Source: JAHEEL01 sp034660035 (GTDB lineage Bacteria > Actinomycetota > Acidimicrobiia > Spongiisociales > UBA5794). From it: a stretch of 26,072 bases of DNA. Both the position numbers and the translations under genes were made by a program. The DNA lies in the NCBI GenBank assembly GCA_034660035.1, contig JAYEIJ010000162.1:1-26072 (forward strand), written 5' to 3'. Each line of letters begins with the position of its first letter. Position 1 is the stretch's first letter. Below the pieces are notes generated by a model. It searched no databases and was not told where the DNA came from. It saw nothing but the letters and a program-made list of their open reading frames with translations. Below, one piece after another: positions 6,987 to 15,756 of this stretch.

Positions 6987-7034
6987 GTAGATCAGTAGAG
7001 CAGTGCTGATCTACTGATCTACTGATTTACTGAA
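6987..7034. repeat. Inverted 8-nt tandem repeat element over the tdk stop codon
   Basis: GTAGATCAGTAG (6987-6998) is the exact reverse complement of CTACTGATCTAC (7011-7022). A small AGCA/TGCT hairpin sits between them. Both arms are made of 8-nt units (GTAGATCA, GTAGAGCA; CTACTGAT twice, then TTACTGAA). The right arm encodes the last residues of Tdk and supplies its TAG stop (7011-7013). The hairpin could terminate or stabilise the tdk transcript; only a short T-run follows. Confidence 0.8.
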
Positions 7035-7610
7035 CCCCAGCTCTTCCTGTCTCACTTCATCCGGGTCGTAGCACCGCCTACAGCGGGCCTCGTACGCGTC
7101 TTGGGCGCCGAGGACCACCAGTTCATCAGATTGGACCACTCGCTGAGTGAACAGGCCCGGTCCTCCACACCGATGGCAGACGGCGAGCGCCTTCGTCACG
7201 TACTCGGCGCGCAGCATCAACGATGGGATCGGCTCGAACGGCCGGCCGAGGTAGTCGAGATCCAGACCGGCGATGATCAACTGCTTGCCGGCAGCGGCCA
7301 GATCCATGGCCACGTCGACGAGGCCGTCATCGAAGAACTGCCCTTCGTCGATACCGATCACGATCGTTCGATCCTCCACGGCATGGAGCAGTTCGCTCGA
7401 GTCGGTGACCGGAATCGCCGCTGTGGAGAGGTTCGAGTGCGAGACGACCTCTCCGGTGGAGTACCGGGTGTCGATCTGGGGTTTGAAGGTCTGGACCGGG
7501 ATCCTGGCGATGCCGTACCGGGTCACCCGGCGGATGAGCTCTTCACTCTTCCCCGAGAACATCGGTCCCGCGATGACCTCGATCCAGCCCTGATGGGAGC
7601 GTCGGTGCAT
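7011..7610 (-). CDS. tdk: Thymidine kinase (type II, tetrameric)
   Basis: Tdk phosphorylates thymidine (and deoxyuridine) with ATP in pyrimidine salvage. The 199-residue protein has the P-loop GPMFSGKS (residues 15-22), and IGIDEGQFF with the catalytic Glu. It also has the lasso/zinc region with two Cys pairs, CHRCG and CRRCY, typical of type II enzymes. IDTRYSTGEVVSH matches the substrate segment. The last few codons (SKSVDQ) and the stop lie inside an 8-nt tandem repeat, so the original C-terminus may have been altered by the repeat. It starts 28 nt after rodA on the same strand and is probably the last gene of the elongasome operon, though with no functional link to it. Confidence 0.95.
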   Translation of the reverse strand: MHRRSHQGWIEVIAGPMFSGKSEELIRRVTRYGIARIPVQTFKPQIDTRYSTGEVVSHSNLSTAAIPVTDSSELLHAVEDRTIVIGIDEGQFFDDGLVDVAMDLAAAGKQLIIAGLDLDYLGRPFEPIPSLMLRAEYVTKALAVCHRCGGPGLFTQRVVQSDELVVLGAQDAYEARCRRCYDPDEVRQEELGFSKSVDQ

Positions 7611-7638
7611 GAACGATCACTGTAGACCGAGTGAGCAG

Positions 7639-8808
7639 CTAGACCTTGGCGGAGCGCTCCCCCGGAAGCGCCGAGCGACGCATCCAGATCGAGTGGGCAA
7701 GCCCGAGAGCGACACTCATCATCACGTAAACCGTGCCACCCGATGACATGAACGGAAGAGGGAGGCCGGTTACCGGCATCAGCCGAATGGTCATGCCGAC
7801 ATTGACGAAGACATGGAAAGCAAGGAGCGCTGCGACCCCTGTCGCTATCAGCCGACCGAATCGATCCGTCGCATTCGCCGCCGACACGAGCACCCGCCAG
7901 ATGACGATCCCGAAGAGCACAAGCACGAGAAGGCTTCCGACGAAACCGAGCTGCTCACCGACGGCCGTGAAGATGAAGTCGCTCGACTGCTCGGGAACGA
8001 AGCGGAGATTCGTCTGGGTCCCGTTGAACAATCCCTTGCCGAACAACCCCCCGGTACCGATCGCGACCTGACTCTGCAACTGGTTGTACTGCGCCCCTAG
8101 AACATCGGTCACCGGGTCGAGGAACGCGGTCAGCCTCGTGATCTGGTACTCCTTGATCTGCCCCACCTGGAACAGGGCAACGGTGCCGATGACCCCGGCA
8201 ACGGTCAGCGCTGCCATCTGTCGCCAGGTCGCGCCGGCAACGAAGACCATGATGCCTGCGATGAAGCCGAAGGCGAGCATGGTTCCGAGATCCGGCTGCC
8301 GGAAGATGAGCACCGCCGGTACGGCGACGAGCACTACCGCCCGCATCACACGATCCCACCGCATCGGCCGCGCAGCAGCGGACAGCAGCGCGGCAAGAGC
8401 GAGAATGACGGCCAGTTTCGCTATCTCGGACGGCTGGAATCGGATCGGTCCGAGCTGCATCCATCGTTGCGCCCCCTTCACCGAAGATCCGAGTGGACTC
8501 AGAACGAGGATCAGGGTGACGACGGAACCGAGGTAGATGGCCGACACCCACGGACGGAGCGTGGCGACCTTGATCAATGATACGACACCGAACGCCATGA
8601 ACCCGATCAGCACGAACGCGGCCTGCTGCTCGACCTCGCGGGTCGGGCTCACGTCGAGTGCCTCGAGACGGGGGGCCGAAGCCGTGTAGATCATCAAGAG
8701 TCCGAGAGCAGACAGAGCCACGTAGGCGATCAGGAGCAGCCAGTCGGGACGAAGCTTCCGGTCCCGCCGGAGCAGTGAGATCTGGCTGCGATCGGTCGTG
8801 GTCGGCAT
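7639..8808 (-). CDS. rodA: RodA/FtsW-type peptidoglycan glycosyltransferase
   Basis: SEDS-family membrane enzyme that polymerises lipid II into glycan strands, paired with the PBP2 encoded just upstream. The 389-residue protein has about ten hydrophobic spans. Family motifs are GAQRWMQLGPIRFQPSEIAK, FRQPDLGTMLAFGF, the extracellular loop containing FVPEQSSDFIFTAVGEQLGF, and MPVTGLPLPFMSSGGT. These include the conserved Asp/Glu positions typical of active SEDS proteins. The stop of mrdA overlaps this start by one base (TGATG at 8806-8810), indicating translational coupling. Placement after mreBCD-mrdA makes RodA (elongation) more likely than FtsW (division). Confidence 0.95.
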   Translation of the reverse strand: MPTTTDRSQISLLRRDRKLRPDWLLLIAYVALSALGLLMIYTASAPRLEALDVSPTREVEQQAAFVLIGFMAFGVVSLIKVATLRPWVSAIYLGSVVTLILVLSPLGSSVKGAQRWMQLGPIRFQPSEIAKLAVILALAALLSAAARPMRWDRVMRAVVLVAVPAVLIFRQPDLGTMLAFGFIAGIMVFVAGATWRQMAALTVAGVIGTVALFQVGQIKEYQITRLTAFLDPVTDVLGAQYNQLQSQVAIGTGGLFGKGLFNGTQTNLRFVPEQSSDFIFTAVGEQLGFVGSLLVLVLFGIVIWRVLVSAANATDRFGRLIATGVAALLAFHVFVNVGMTIRLMPVTGLPLPFMSSGGTVYVMMSVALGLAHSIWMRRSALPGERSAKV

Positions 8809-11390
8809 CAGTCCATATCCGCCCCGGCTTGGATCGGCGTCACCGCTCCTTCACCGTTCAGAATGTACTGCAGGACCTGGCGCGCGACCGGCGCGGCCAC
8901 TCGCCCTCCCGAGCCTCCCCGCTCAACGACCACGGTCACGACGTAGTCAGGGGACATCACCGGGGCCACTCCGATGAACCACGCCGTATCGACCTCTTGA
9001 ACGTCCTCCTCTGCCTTGATGATCTCGGCGGTCCCGGTCTTGCCGCCCACAGTCCCCACTCCCGGGCCAAACCCGACGAAGGCGCCCCGGGCGGTGCCGA
9101 TCGGCCCGTTGACGACCTGCTGGAAGTCGCGTCGCAGTGCCCGAGCCGTCGCCGGATCGATGTCGACGGTCGCCATGACCGTCTTCGGATTCTCGCTGAC
9201 AACGTTGCCGTCTTGGTCTACGGTCTCCGAGAGAACGCGGGGCTTCCACAGCGTGCCGCCATTGAGCATCGCCGAGAAACCGTTCCCCAACTGAAGAGGC
9301 GTGACGAGAACCGCTCCCTGACCGACGACCGCGTTCATCAAGTCTCCCCCGACCCACGGTCCGGTCGCTCGAACTCGTCCGGTGTCCTTCCTCTGTTCCT
9401 CACGGAACCACTGCCGGTCCGGAATCAGGCCGGGTTTCTCGAACGGAAGGTCGATCCCGGTCTCTACGCCGAACCCGAACGAGCGGGCCCACTCTTGCCA
9501 CAGGTCCTCGTTGTTGATGCCCGTCTCGTCCGAGCGCTCGTTCCAGATCCGGAGCGAGATCTCCCAGAAGTAGAGATCGCACGATGCTTGGAGGGCACCG
9601 TGGAGGTCGAGAGGACCGTGCCCGTTGCGTTTCCAGTCCCGGTACACCTGGGACGATCCGTCGTTGAATTCGAAGCGGAGGCTTCCGGTGCAGTTGTAGA
9701 GGTCGGTGTCTGACGTCAGCGGCTGCAGTTCCTCGTCGGATGGAGCGGGCGTAGTGGGAGTTTCCACTTCGTCTGCACCCTCGTCGTCTGCCGGAACCTC
9801 GCCCTCCTCGTCGCCGGCCGGAACCTCGGAATCTTCATCCTCCGGTGGCGCGGCCTCGGATCCACCGTCCCCCAGAACCCGATCACCCACCGGGCGATCC
9901 AGCGGGTAGATCTCCTCCTCGAGGGCCAGCACGTACGAGACGGCCTTGAACGTCGACGCCGGGGCATACTGGCCCTGAACGGCGAAGTTCGTGAAAGCGT
10001 TGATGGTTCCGAGGCTTTCCCACTCTCGCTGCGTGAGTCCACTCACGAACGCAGACGGATCGAACGACGGGTACGACGCCATCGCCATGATCGAGCCATC
10101 ATTGGGATCTTCGACGACTCCGACCGCTCGCACCGGACACCAGGCATCGGAATGTGAAGCAACGATCCCATCGTCGGTGATCGCGATCACGCGCAGGGTC
10201 GTTGCGAACGCATCCCCCTCTTCAACCTCGAACCTTTCGCCGTCGACGTCGACGACGGCGATGCGTCGGGATCGGTCTGTCACGACCGCCTCGAGTCGCA
10301 TGGTCCGTTCGTCGATCCCGGAGAGCAGTGTTCGATTGGCCACGCCGACTTCGACCCGCTGAACCGGAACACACACACCGTCATCATCGATCGGAAGGCC
10401 CGGATAGAGCGATCCGAGGACTTCGCCTTCATCGATCTCGACGACCGAGTCGACGGCGATGCTGTCCTCGTCGGTGACGGTGCCGGCCTCGTTCGGGTCG
10501 GCCGCTGCAGCTTCCGCCTCGAGGGCGGCGCGCTCAGCCTCGAGTTGCAACGCCTCTCGAGCCAGGAACAGCCGACTCGCGATGCTCCCGTTCTCCTCGG
10601 CCAGCGCTTCTCCTCGCTGGGTCATCTCGAGGTCTCTCGCCAGTCTGAGGCCGGCCTCGAGTGACTCCTGGAGCTGGGCTTGGATGCCGCTGTCGATCGT
10701 GAGAATGAGGTTGTTTCCGGGGGTCGACTCCTGCTCTCCGAGTCGCTGCAGTACCGACCGACCGGCATCGACCTGGTACTTGATGACCCCTTCGGTTCCG
10801 CGAAGCTGATCGTCATAGAAACGTTCTATGCCCGCTTTGCCAACGACGTCGGTCCCCTTCACGCCGGGGCGCTCGAGATCTGCCTCGGACGGATTGCCGA
10901 TGTACCCCAGCACTTGAGCAGCGAGCTCCCCACCCGGGTAATCGCGGATCGGTTGCGGGATCACCGCTACCCCGGGAAAATCCTCCCGGTGCTCGAAGAG
11001 GATCAACGCCTGCCGTTCGGTGAGGTCCTCAGCGAGAATGATCTGGGCCCCGGAGTTGGCTCTCTCGAAACGATCGAGGATCTCGCTGGCCGGCTGATCG
11101 AGAAACGCTGAGAGGCGCCCGGCAAGATCCTCCTCGAAATCGTCTTCCAGAAGGCCCATGTCGACGACCACGGCAAGCGACGCCCTCGTCCCGGCGAGGA
11201 GTTCACCGTTGCGATCGAAAACGTCTCCCCGGGGAGCGGGTGTCGGAACCACGCGGATCAGGTTCCGTTCAGCCTCTGCGTTGTATTCGTCGGTCTCGGT
11301 CACCTGGATCGTCCAGAGACGAAGGCCCAGAGCACCAAGCATCACCGCCAGAACGATGCCTACACCAGCGAGTCGCCATGTGCCGGTCAT
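8808..11390 (-). CDS. mrdA: Penicillin-binding protein 2 with two large insertions
   Basis: Class B PBP, the transpeptidase partner of RodA in the elongasome. A single N-terminal membrane span (about residues 7-28) is followed by the pedestal domain (PAPRGDVFDRNG, YPGGELAAQVLGYIG). The transpeptidase domain has ASTFK (nucleophile S479, K482), SCD (S603) and GGKTGTAE (K784). At 860 residues it is well above the usual 600-700. One insertion (about 249-421) carries an Ala/Glu-rich helical part and a beta-rich part between the pedestal linker and the transpeptidase domain. A second, about 55 residues, highly acidic (about 502-558), lies between the SxxK and SxN motifs. The ATG at 11388-11390 overlaps the mreD stop as ATGA and is preferred over a GTG three codons upstream. 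Its stop overlaps rodA. Confidence 0.93.
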   Translation of the reverse strand: MTGTWRLAGVGIVLAVMLGALGLRLWTIQVTETDEYNAEAERNLIRVVPTPAPRGDVFDRNGELLAGTRASLAVVVDMGLLEDDFEEDLAGRLSAFLDQPASEILDRFERANSGAQIILAEDLTERQALILFEHREDFPGVAVIPQPIRDYPGGELAAQVLGYIGNPSEADLERPGVKGTDVVGKAGIERFYDDQLRGTEGVIKYQVDAGRSVLQRLGEQESTPGNNLILTIDSGIQAQLQESLEAGLRLARDLEMTQRGEALAEENGSIASRLFLAREALQLEAERAALEAEAAAADPNEAGTVTDEDSIAVDSVVEIDEGEVLGSLYPGLPIDDDGVCVPVQRVEVGVANRTLLSGIDERTMRLEAVVTDRSRRIAVVDVDGERFEVEEGDAFATTLRVIAITDDGIVASHSDAWCPVRAVGVVEDPNDGSIMAMASYPSFDPSAFVSGLTQREWESLGTINAFTNFAVQGQYAPASTFKAVSYVLALEEEIYPLDRPVGDRVLGDGGSEAAPPEDEDSEVPAGDEEGEVPADDEGADEVETPTTPAPSDEELQPLTSDTDLYNCTGSLRFEFNDGSSQVYRDWKRNGHGPLDLHGALQASCDLYFWEISLRIWNERSDETGINNEDLWQEWARSFGFGVETGIDLPFEKPGLIPDRQWFREEQRKDTGRVRATGPWVGGDLMNAVVGQGAVLVTPLQLGNGFSAMLNGGTLWKPRVLSETVDQDGNVVSENPKTVMATVDIDPATARALRRDFQQVVNGPIGTARGAFVGFGPGVGTVGGKTGTAEIIKAEEDVQEVDTAWFIGVAPVMSPDYVVTVVVERGGSGGRVAAPVARQVLQYILNGEGAVTPIQAGADMD

Positions 11391-11890
11391 ACCGCCCACG
11401 TCCGTTCGGGAGGCCTCACCGTGACCTTCGTGAGCCAGAAGATCGGGTAAGCGAGGACCACGTTGTACAACGCCGGCACGAAAACGTGTCCGATGAATTC
11501 GGGACGGTTGATGATCCCTTGCCCGAACAACGTGCCGAGGACCGCATACGTCAACTGCCCGATCACGGTGAGACCGAACACGCCGAGAAGAACCACCAGC
11601 GTTCCTGCGATCTCACGATCGCGTACCTTCAACGCGATGAAAGCGACGACGGTGAACGTGCTGGCCCACAGCCCGAGCGGCGAAGCACTCAGAAGGTCCT
11701 GGAAGAACCCCCCGGTGAACGCGACGAAGAGGGCCTGCTCCGGATCGAGGAAGCGTGCCAGGGCGATCACCGTGAGCATCCCGAGCGCCGGTGCATACCC
11801 GAGCGGACGAATGTGCTGGAAGACGGTCGTCTGGATGAGCACCGCTGCCACCACAAGACCGAGAGCGATGATGACCTTCCCGCTTGTCAT
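11387..11890 (-). CDS. mreD: Rod shape-determining protein MreD
   Basis: Small integral membrane protein of the elongasome that interacts with MreC. The 167 residues form four to five hydrophobic spans. FTGGFFQDLLSASPLGLWAS is the most recognisable MreD region (the family's G-hxxDlhs-splG pattern). Sequence conservation in this family is low, so the call rests on this motif together with position. Its ATG overlaps the mreC stop by four bases (ATGA at 11887-11890), and its own stop overlaps the mrdA start the same way, forming a tightly coupled set. Confidence 0.92.
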   Translation of the reverse strand: MTSGKVIIALGLVVAAVLIQTTVFQHIRPLGYAPALGMLTVIALARFLDPEQALFVAFTGGFFQDLLSASPLGLWASTFTVVAFIALKVRDREIAGTLVVLLGVFGLTVIGQLTYAVLGTLFGQGIINRPEFIGHVFVPALYNVVLAYPIFWLTKVTVRPPERTWAV

Positions 11891-12786
11891 GCGCCACCCA
11901 ACCTCGGCTCAGTGAAGGAGGGAGCCTTGACGAGTGGATCACGGTCTTCCACATCGGCGTCAAGCGGTGACCACCCGACGACGACCTTCACGAAGTCGAG
12001 TTGAGAGAACGCGGCCGCCGGATCGACGGTGGTTCTCAAGGCGAATCCGACGTCTGTAGATTTCGTCTCATCGGCAAATCCCACGACGATCCCGGGAGGG
12101 AACAGGCTCCCATCGGTGAGAACAACCGCTCCTTCGCGTACGGGCTCCGTCGCATCGAACATGTCGAGACGGAGCAGATTGTCCCCCCGCCCCGTGACCA
12201 CGCCGGTGTGATTGGTGTCCTGCACCCGAACGCCGACCGAGACCAGCGGATCGGTGATGAGACGCACCCGGGCGGAAGACTTGGTGACGAGATCGACTCG
12301 GCCGATGAGGCCGTCCTCGTCGACGACGGCCTGTCCCACGACGATCCCGTTGTCCGATCCCCGGTTGATGAGTCGGATCTGATCGAACGTCGATGCGCCG
12401 GCGGAGTAGATCCGTGCCGTCACCGTCGCAAGATCCTCCGGGGGCGCGAGGTCGTTGATCGCCTCTAGTTCCGCAACCCGCCGTTCGAGAGCGGACGTCT
12501 CGAGGAGGCGTTGTTCGAGCCGTCGAACCTCCGCCTCGAGTCGCTCGTTCTGATCGCTGAGCCCGGCGACGTTGGAGATCCCGTCGACGAATCCGACGAC
12601 GGGTCGTACGACGAGATCGATCGCCTCTTGGATCGGAGCAGCGAGCGTCTGGGCGCCACCGCGGATCACCGTCGTGACACTGTCACCGGAAGAACGGACG
12701 TCGAACGTCGCGATGAGGAACCCCACCGCCAGAAGTGTGATGAACAGCGCCGTGGAGCGGTCGAGACGCCGTCCGGAGGGGAACAT
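11887..12786 (-). CDS. mreC: Rod shape-determining protein MreC
   Basis: Periplasmic/extracytoplasmic scaffold that connects MreB to PBP2 and RodA. The 299-residue protein has an N-terminal span (TALFITLLAVGFLIATF), a coiled coil at about residues 75-110 (SDQNERLEAEVRRLEQRLLE, then RRVAELEAI), and the two beta barrels. Recognisable barrel sequence includes INRGSDNGIVVGQAVVDEDG, LIGRV, VRLITDP and GVVTGRGDNLLRLD. The coiled coil mediates dimerisation in the family. It starts 21 nt after mreB and overlaps mreD by ATGA. The C-terminal tail after VVVGW is about 27 residues, acidic then Pro-containing. Confidence 0.95.
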   Translation of the reverse strand: MFPSGRRLDRSTALFITLLAVGFLIATFDVRSSGDSVTTVIRGGAQTLAAPIQEAIDLVVRPVVGFVDGISNVAGLSDQNERLEAEVRRLEQRLLETSALERRVAELEAINDLAPPEDLATVTARIYSAGASTFDQIRLINRGSDNGIVVGQAVVDEDGLIGRVDLVTKSSARVRLITDPLVSVGVRVQDTNHTGVVTGRGDNLLRLDMFDATEPVREGAVVLTDGSLFPPGIVVGFADETKSTDVGFALRTTVDPAAAFSQLDFVKVVVGWSPLDADVEDRDPLVKAPSFTEPRLGGA

Positions 12787-12807
12787 CAGTTTCGACCCGG
12801 GGCCATG

Positions 12808-13839
12808 TCACCCGCGGCCGCTGGACTGGAGCACGACGTGAAGCACGTCGAACTCTTCCAGGACCGCTCCCGACCCGAGCACCACGCTCTGTAGAGGTCG
12901 TTCGGCGGTAACGATCGGCATGCCCGTCTCTTTGACGAGTCGCTGGTCGATACCGCGTAGCAGGGCACCTCCACCGGCGAGCACGATGCCACGTTCCATG
13001 ATGTCGGCGGCCAACTCGGGAGGTGTCTTGTCAAGGGTGTACTTGACCGAGTCGACGAACGCTTCGACCGGTTCTTCGATCGCTTCGCGGATCTCCGCGC
13101 TCGAGAGCACGATCGTCTTCGGCAGACCTGTGATCAGGTCGCGGCCTCGAACCTCGGCGGCCGGTTCGTCGTGGTACGGCCACGCCGATCCGATCGCCAT
13201 CTTCACCTGCTCGGCGGTTCGTTCGCCGAGCATGAGGCTGTATTCCTTCTTGACCCACTGGATGATCGCGTCGTCGAGTTCGTCACCGCCGATCCGGATG
13301 CTCTTCGATACGACGATTCCCCCAAGAGAGATGACCGCCACCTCGGTGGTACCACCCCCGATGTCGACGATCATCGATCCCGTCGGTTCGTGCACCGGAA
13401 GGCCGACACCGATCGCTGCGGCCATCGGCTCCTCGATCGTGTACGCCTTCCTCGCTCCTGCGTGGTAGGCGGCTTCCTCGACCGCCCGGCGCTCCACACC
13501 GGTGATGCCGGAGGGAACGCAGATGACGATCCTGGGGCGCGCGGCGAATCGACCGGTGTGTACCTTGTCGATGAAGTACCGGAGCATCTTCTCGGTCACG
13601 TCGAAGTCGGCGATCACGCCATCGCGCAGCGGCCTGATGGCCTGAATGTACGACGGGGTGCGTCCGATCATTCGCTTCGCGGCCATGCCGACCTCGAGCG
13701 GTCGGTTGTCGCGCGTGTTGATCGCGACCACCGATGGTTCGTTGAGGACGATGCCCTGGCCACGAACAAATACAAGGGTGTTCGCCGTGCCGAGGTCGAT
13801 GGCCATGTCCCGACCTGCGAAGGACAGAAGGCTGTTCAT
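12808..13839 (-). CDS. mreB: Actin-like rod shape protein MreB
   Basis: Cytoskeletal ATPase that forms membrane-bound filaments and positions the elongation machinery. The 343-residue protein has the actin-fold motifs: AIDLGTANTLVFV (phosphate 1), MIVDIGGGTTEVAVISLGGI (phosphate 2) and GIVLAGGGALLRGIDQ (adenosine). It also has RRAVEEAAYHAGARKAYTIE, typical of MreB rather than FtsA or DnaK. First gene of the mreB-mreC-mreD-mrdA-rodA set. ndk ends 46 nt upstream, leaving little room for a promoter; I saw no clear -35 box there, so transcription may come partly from the valS-folC-ndk side. Confidence 0.97.
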   Translation of the reverse strand: MNSLLSFAGRDMAIDLGTANTLVFVRGQGIVLNEPSVVAINTRDNRPLEVGMAAKRMIGRTPSYIQAIRPLRDGVIADFDVTEKMLRYFIDKVHTGRFAARPRIVICVPSGITGVERRAVEEAAYHAGARKAYTIEEPMAAAIGVGLPVHEPTGSMIVDIGGGTTEVAVISLGGIVVSKSIRIGGDELDDAIIQWVKKEYSLMLGERTAEQVKMAIGSAWPYHDEPAAEVRGRDLITGLPKTIVLSSAEIREAIEEPVEAFVDSVKYTLDKTPPELAADIMERGIVLAGGGALLRGIDQRLVKETGMPIVTAERPLQSVVLGSGAVLEEFDVLHVVLQSSGRG

Positions 13840-13885
13840 AGGAGCAATTCCTGGGAGTGTGCTGTCAGTGTAACGATAGGTTCGT

Positions 13886-14296
13886 CTAGCGGTCCTGGAA
13901 GAAGAGTCCCAACTCTCGTACGGCGCTCGTCGGTGAATCGGATCCGTGGACGATGTTCTCGGTGATGATCAAGCCGAAGTCACCGCGGATGGTTCCCGGA
14001 GGCGCTTCGGCTGGATTGGTCGTGCCCATCAGCGTCCGGGCAACACCGACCGCCGACTCGCCCGACCACTGCATCGCGACGACGGGCCCGCTCGTGATGA
14101 ACGCTTTGAGTTCCCCGAAGAACGGCTTGTCGACATGCTCGCCGTAGTGACGCGAGGCCAGATCATCGTCGATCGTCAGCATGCGCATCCTGTCGAGTGT
14201 CAGGCCTTTTCGTTCGAACCGCGAGACGACCTCACCGACGAGACCCCGGCGCACGCCGTCGGGCTTCACCATCACGAAAGTTGATTCATTTGACAT
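13886..14296 (-). CDS. ndk: Nucleoside diphosphate kinase
   Basis: Ndk balances nucleoside triphosphate pools by moving the gamma phosphate through a phospho-histidine. The 136-residue protein shows FVMVKPDGVRRGLVGEVV at the N-terminus, MGTTNPAEAPPGTIRGDFG, and the active-site motif ENIVHGSDS with H117. Length matches the family. It begins 11 nt after folC and continues towards mreB. The order valS-folC-ndk-mreB is a familiar arrangement in actinobacteria and other Gram-positives. Confidence 0.97.
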   Translation of the reverse strand: MSNESTFVMVKPDGVRRGLVGEVVSRFERKGLTLDRMRMLTIDDDLASRHYGEHVDKPFFGELKAFITSGPVVAMQWSGESAVGVARTLMGTTNPAEAPPGTIRGDFGLIITENIVHGSDSPTSAVRELGLFFQDR

Positions 14297-14307
14297 GAGC
14301 CGGAAGG

Positions 14308-15753
14308 CTACCCGTCGTCGTCGGTTTCCGCCCAGGCGTCATCGGTTTCTACCCAGGCGTCATCGTCGTCATCGTCATCGTCACCGGCGTCGCCATCGAT
14401 CTCGGATTCGATCCGGACGTGAACTCCGGATGGGTGGAACCCGGTCCCGATGAGAGACTCGCGTGCCTCACCCGCCACGTAGAGCGATCCAACGGCAGCA
14501 ACGGCTCCTTTGGCGCCGGCGGCGCTCATGGCTTCCGCTATCGCGTCGGGCACGCTCTCGACGACCGCCGTCTCGCACCCCAGCACGGGGCCGGCCGACG
14601 CCGCGACGACCGACGCGTCGATCGCATCCGGGTCGTCGGGTGCGGTCGCCCACAGATGACCGGCGAGACCGGCGAGCGGTTCGAGGGTCTCGCCGGGAGA
14701 TCGCTCTCCGCGCATGCCTGCAACGACATGCCAGTCGGTTCCCGGGAACTCGTCCCGGAGCGCAGCCGCCAGACCCTCGACACCTTGGACGTTGTGAGCT
14801 CCGTCGATGACAACGAGTGGACGATGGTGGACGACCTCGATGCGCCCCGGCTGCGTGGTCGCCGCCAACGCGTTCCGAAGAGCATCGATATCGAGGGCGC
14901 GCTCGAGGAAAGCCTCGGCCGTGGCGATCGCTGTGGCCAGGTTGTCGATCTGGTGACGTCCGTGGATCGGGAGGTAGAGCTCGGTGTAGTCCGTGTAGAT
15001 GCCGACGATATCGACCATCCACCCGCCAACGGCCTGTGTCTCGTCGGCGACGGAGAAGGCGTCCCCGGAGCGATACCACTTCGCGGTGCATTCGTCGACG
15101 CGGGCGGTGATGGCACCTTCGGCTGCGGGCGGGAGGGGGCCGCTCACCACGATCCCTCCGGTCCCGATGATGGCGGCCTTCTCGGCCGCGATCTCCGCCA
15201 GGGTTTCGCCGAGGTACTCGACGTGATCGAGTGCGATCCCGGTGACCACCGCAACGGCTGAATCGACCACGTTCGTCGCGTCCCACCGGCCCCCCATCCC
15301 CACTTCGATGATCGCGACATCGAGCGCGACCTCGGCGAACACGGAGAAGGCGAGGGCGGCGGTGATCTCGAAGTACGTGATCCCGCTGTCCGTTCGACGT
15401 TCGTACTCTTCGACGAACCAGGCGATATCCGATACGGCCCGGGTGAAGGCCTCGGCGGTCAGCGGTGTTCCGTCGATCGAGAATCGCTCCTCCAGGCGAT
15501 GGAGATGCGGCGACGTGAACGTGCCGGTGCGGATCCCGTGGGCACCGAGGATGTCGGCGACGAGACGCGTGACGGTCGTCTTGCCGTTCGTACCCGCGAC
15601 ATGGATGACCGGGTAGTCGGACTGTGGGTTCCCCATGAACTCGAGGACGCCCGCGATGCGCTCGAGACCCGGCTTCACTCCTTGGCCGATTCGATCGTCG
15701 AGGAACGCCTCGGCGTCGGTTCGGTCGACGATGTTCGGGATGGAGTCGGTCAC
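14308..15753 (-). CDS. folC: Folylpolyglutamate synthase / dihydrofolate synthase with acidic repeat tail
   Basis: FolC joins glutamate to dihydropteroate and/or adds gamma-linked glutamates to folates, retaining them in the cell. The 481-residue protein has the Mur-ligase P-loop HVAGTNGKTTVTR, TFTSPHLHRLEERF, the GIALDHVEYLGETLAEIAAE segment followed by the Lys that is carbamylated in this family, the domain-linker GRIEVV and IDGAHN. The last roughly 30 residues are unusual: an Asp run of eight, followed by the repeated pattern DDAWxETD. At the DNA level this is a GTC/ATC-type trinucleotide tract (14361-14385) plus a repeat containing CCCAGGCGTCATCG. The tail is probably disordered and dispensable. 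valS ends three bases upstream. Confidence 0.95.
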   Translation of the reverse strand: MTDSIPNIVDRTDAEAFLDDRIGQGVKPGLERIAGVLEFMGNPQSDYPVIHVAGTNGKTTVTRLVADILGAHGIRTGTFTSPHLHRLEERFSIDGTPLTAEAFTRAVSDIAWFVEEYERRTDSGITYFEITAALAFSVFAEVALDVAIIEVGMGGRWDATNVVDSAVAVVTGIALDHVEYLGETLAEIAAEKAAIIGTGGIVVSGPLPPAAEGAITARVDECTAKWYRSGDAFSVADETQAVGGWMVDIVGIYTDYTELYLPIHGRHQIDNLATAIATAEAFLERALDIDALRNALAATTQPGRIEVVHHRPLVVIDGAHNVQGVEGLAAALRDEFPGTDWHVVAGMRGERSPGETLEPLAGLAGHLWATAPDDPDAIDASVVAASAGPVLGCETAVVESVPDAIAEAMSAAGAKGAVAAVGSLYVAGEARESLIGTGFHPSGVHVRIESEIDGDAGDDDDDDDDAWVETDDAWAETDDDG

Positions 15754-15756
15754 CTG

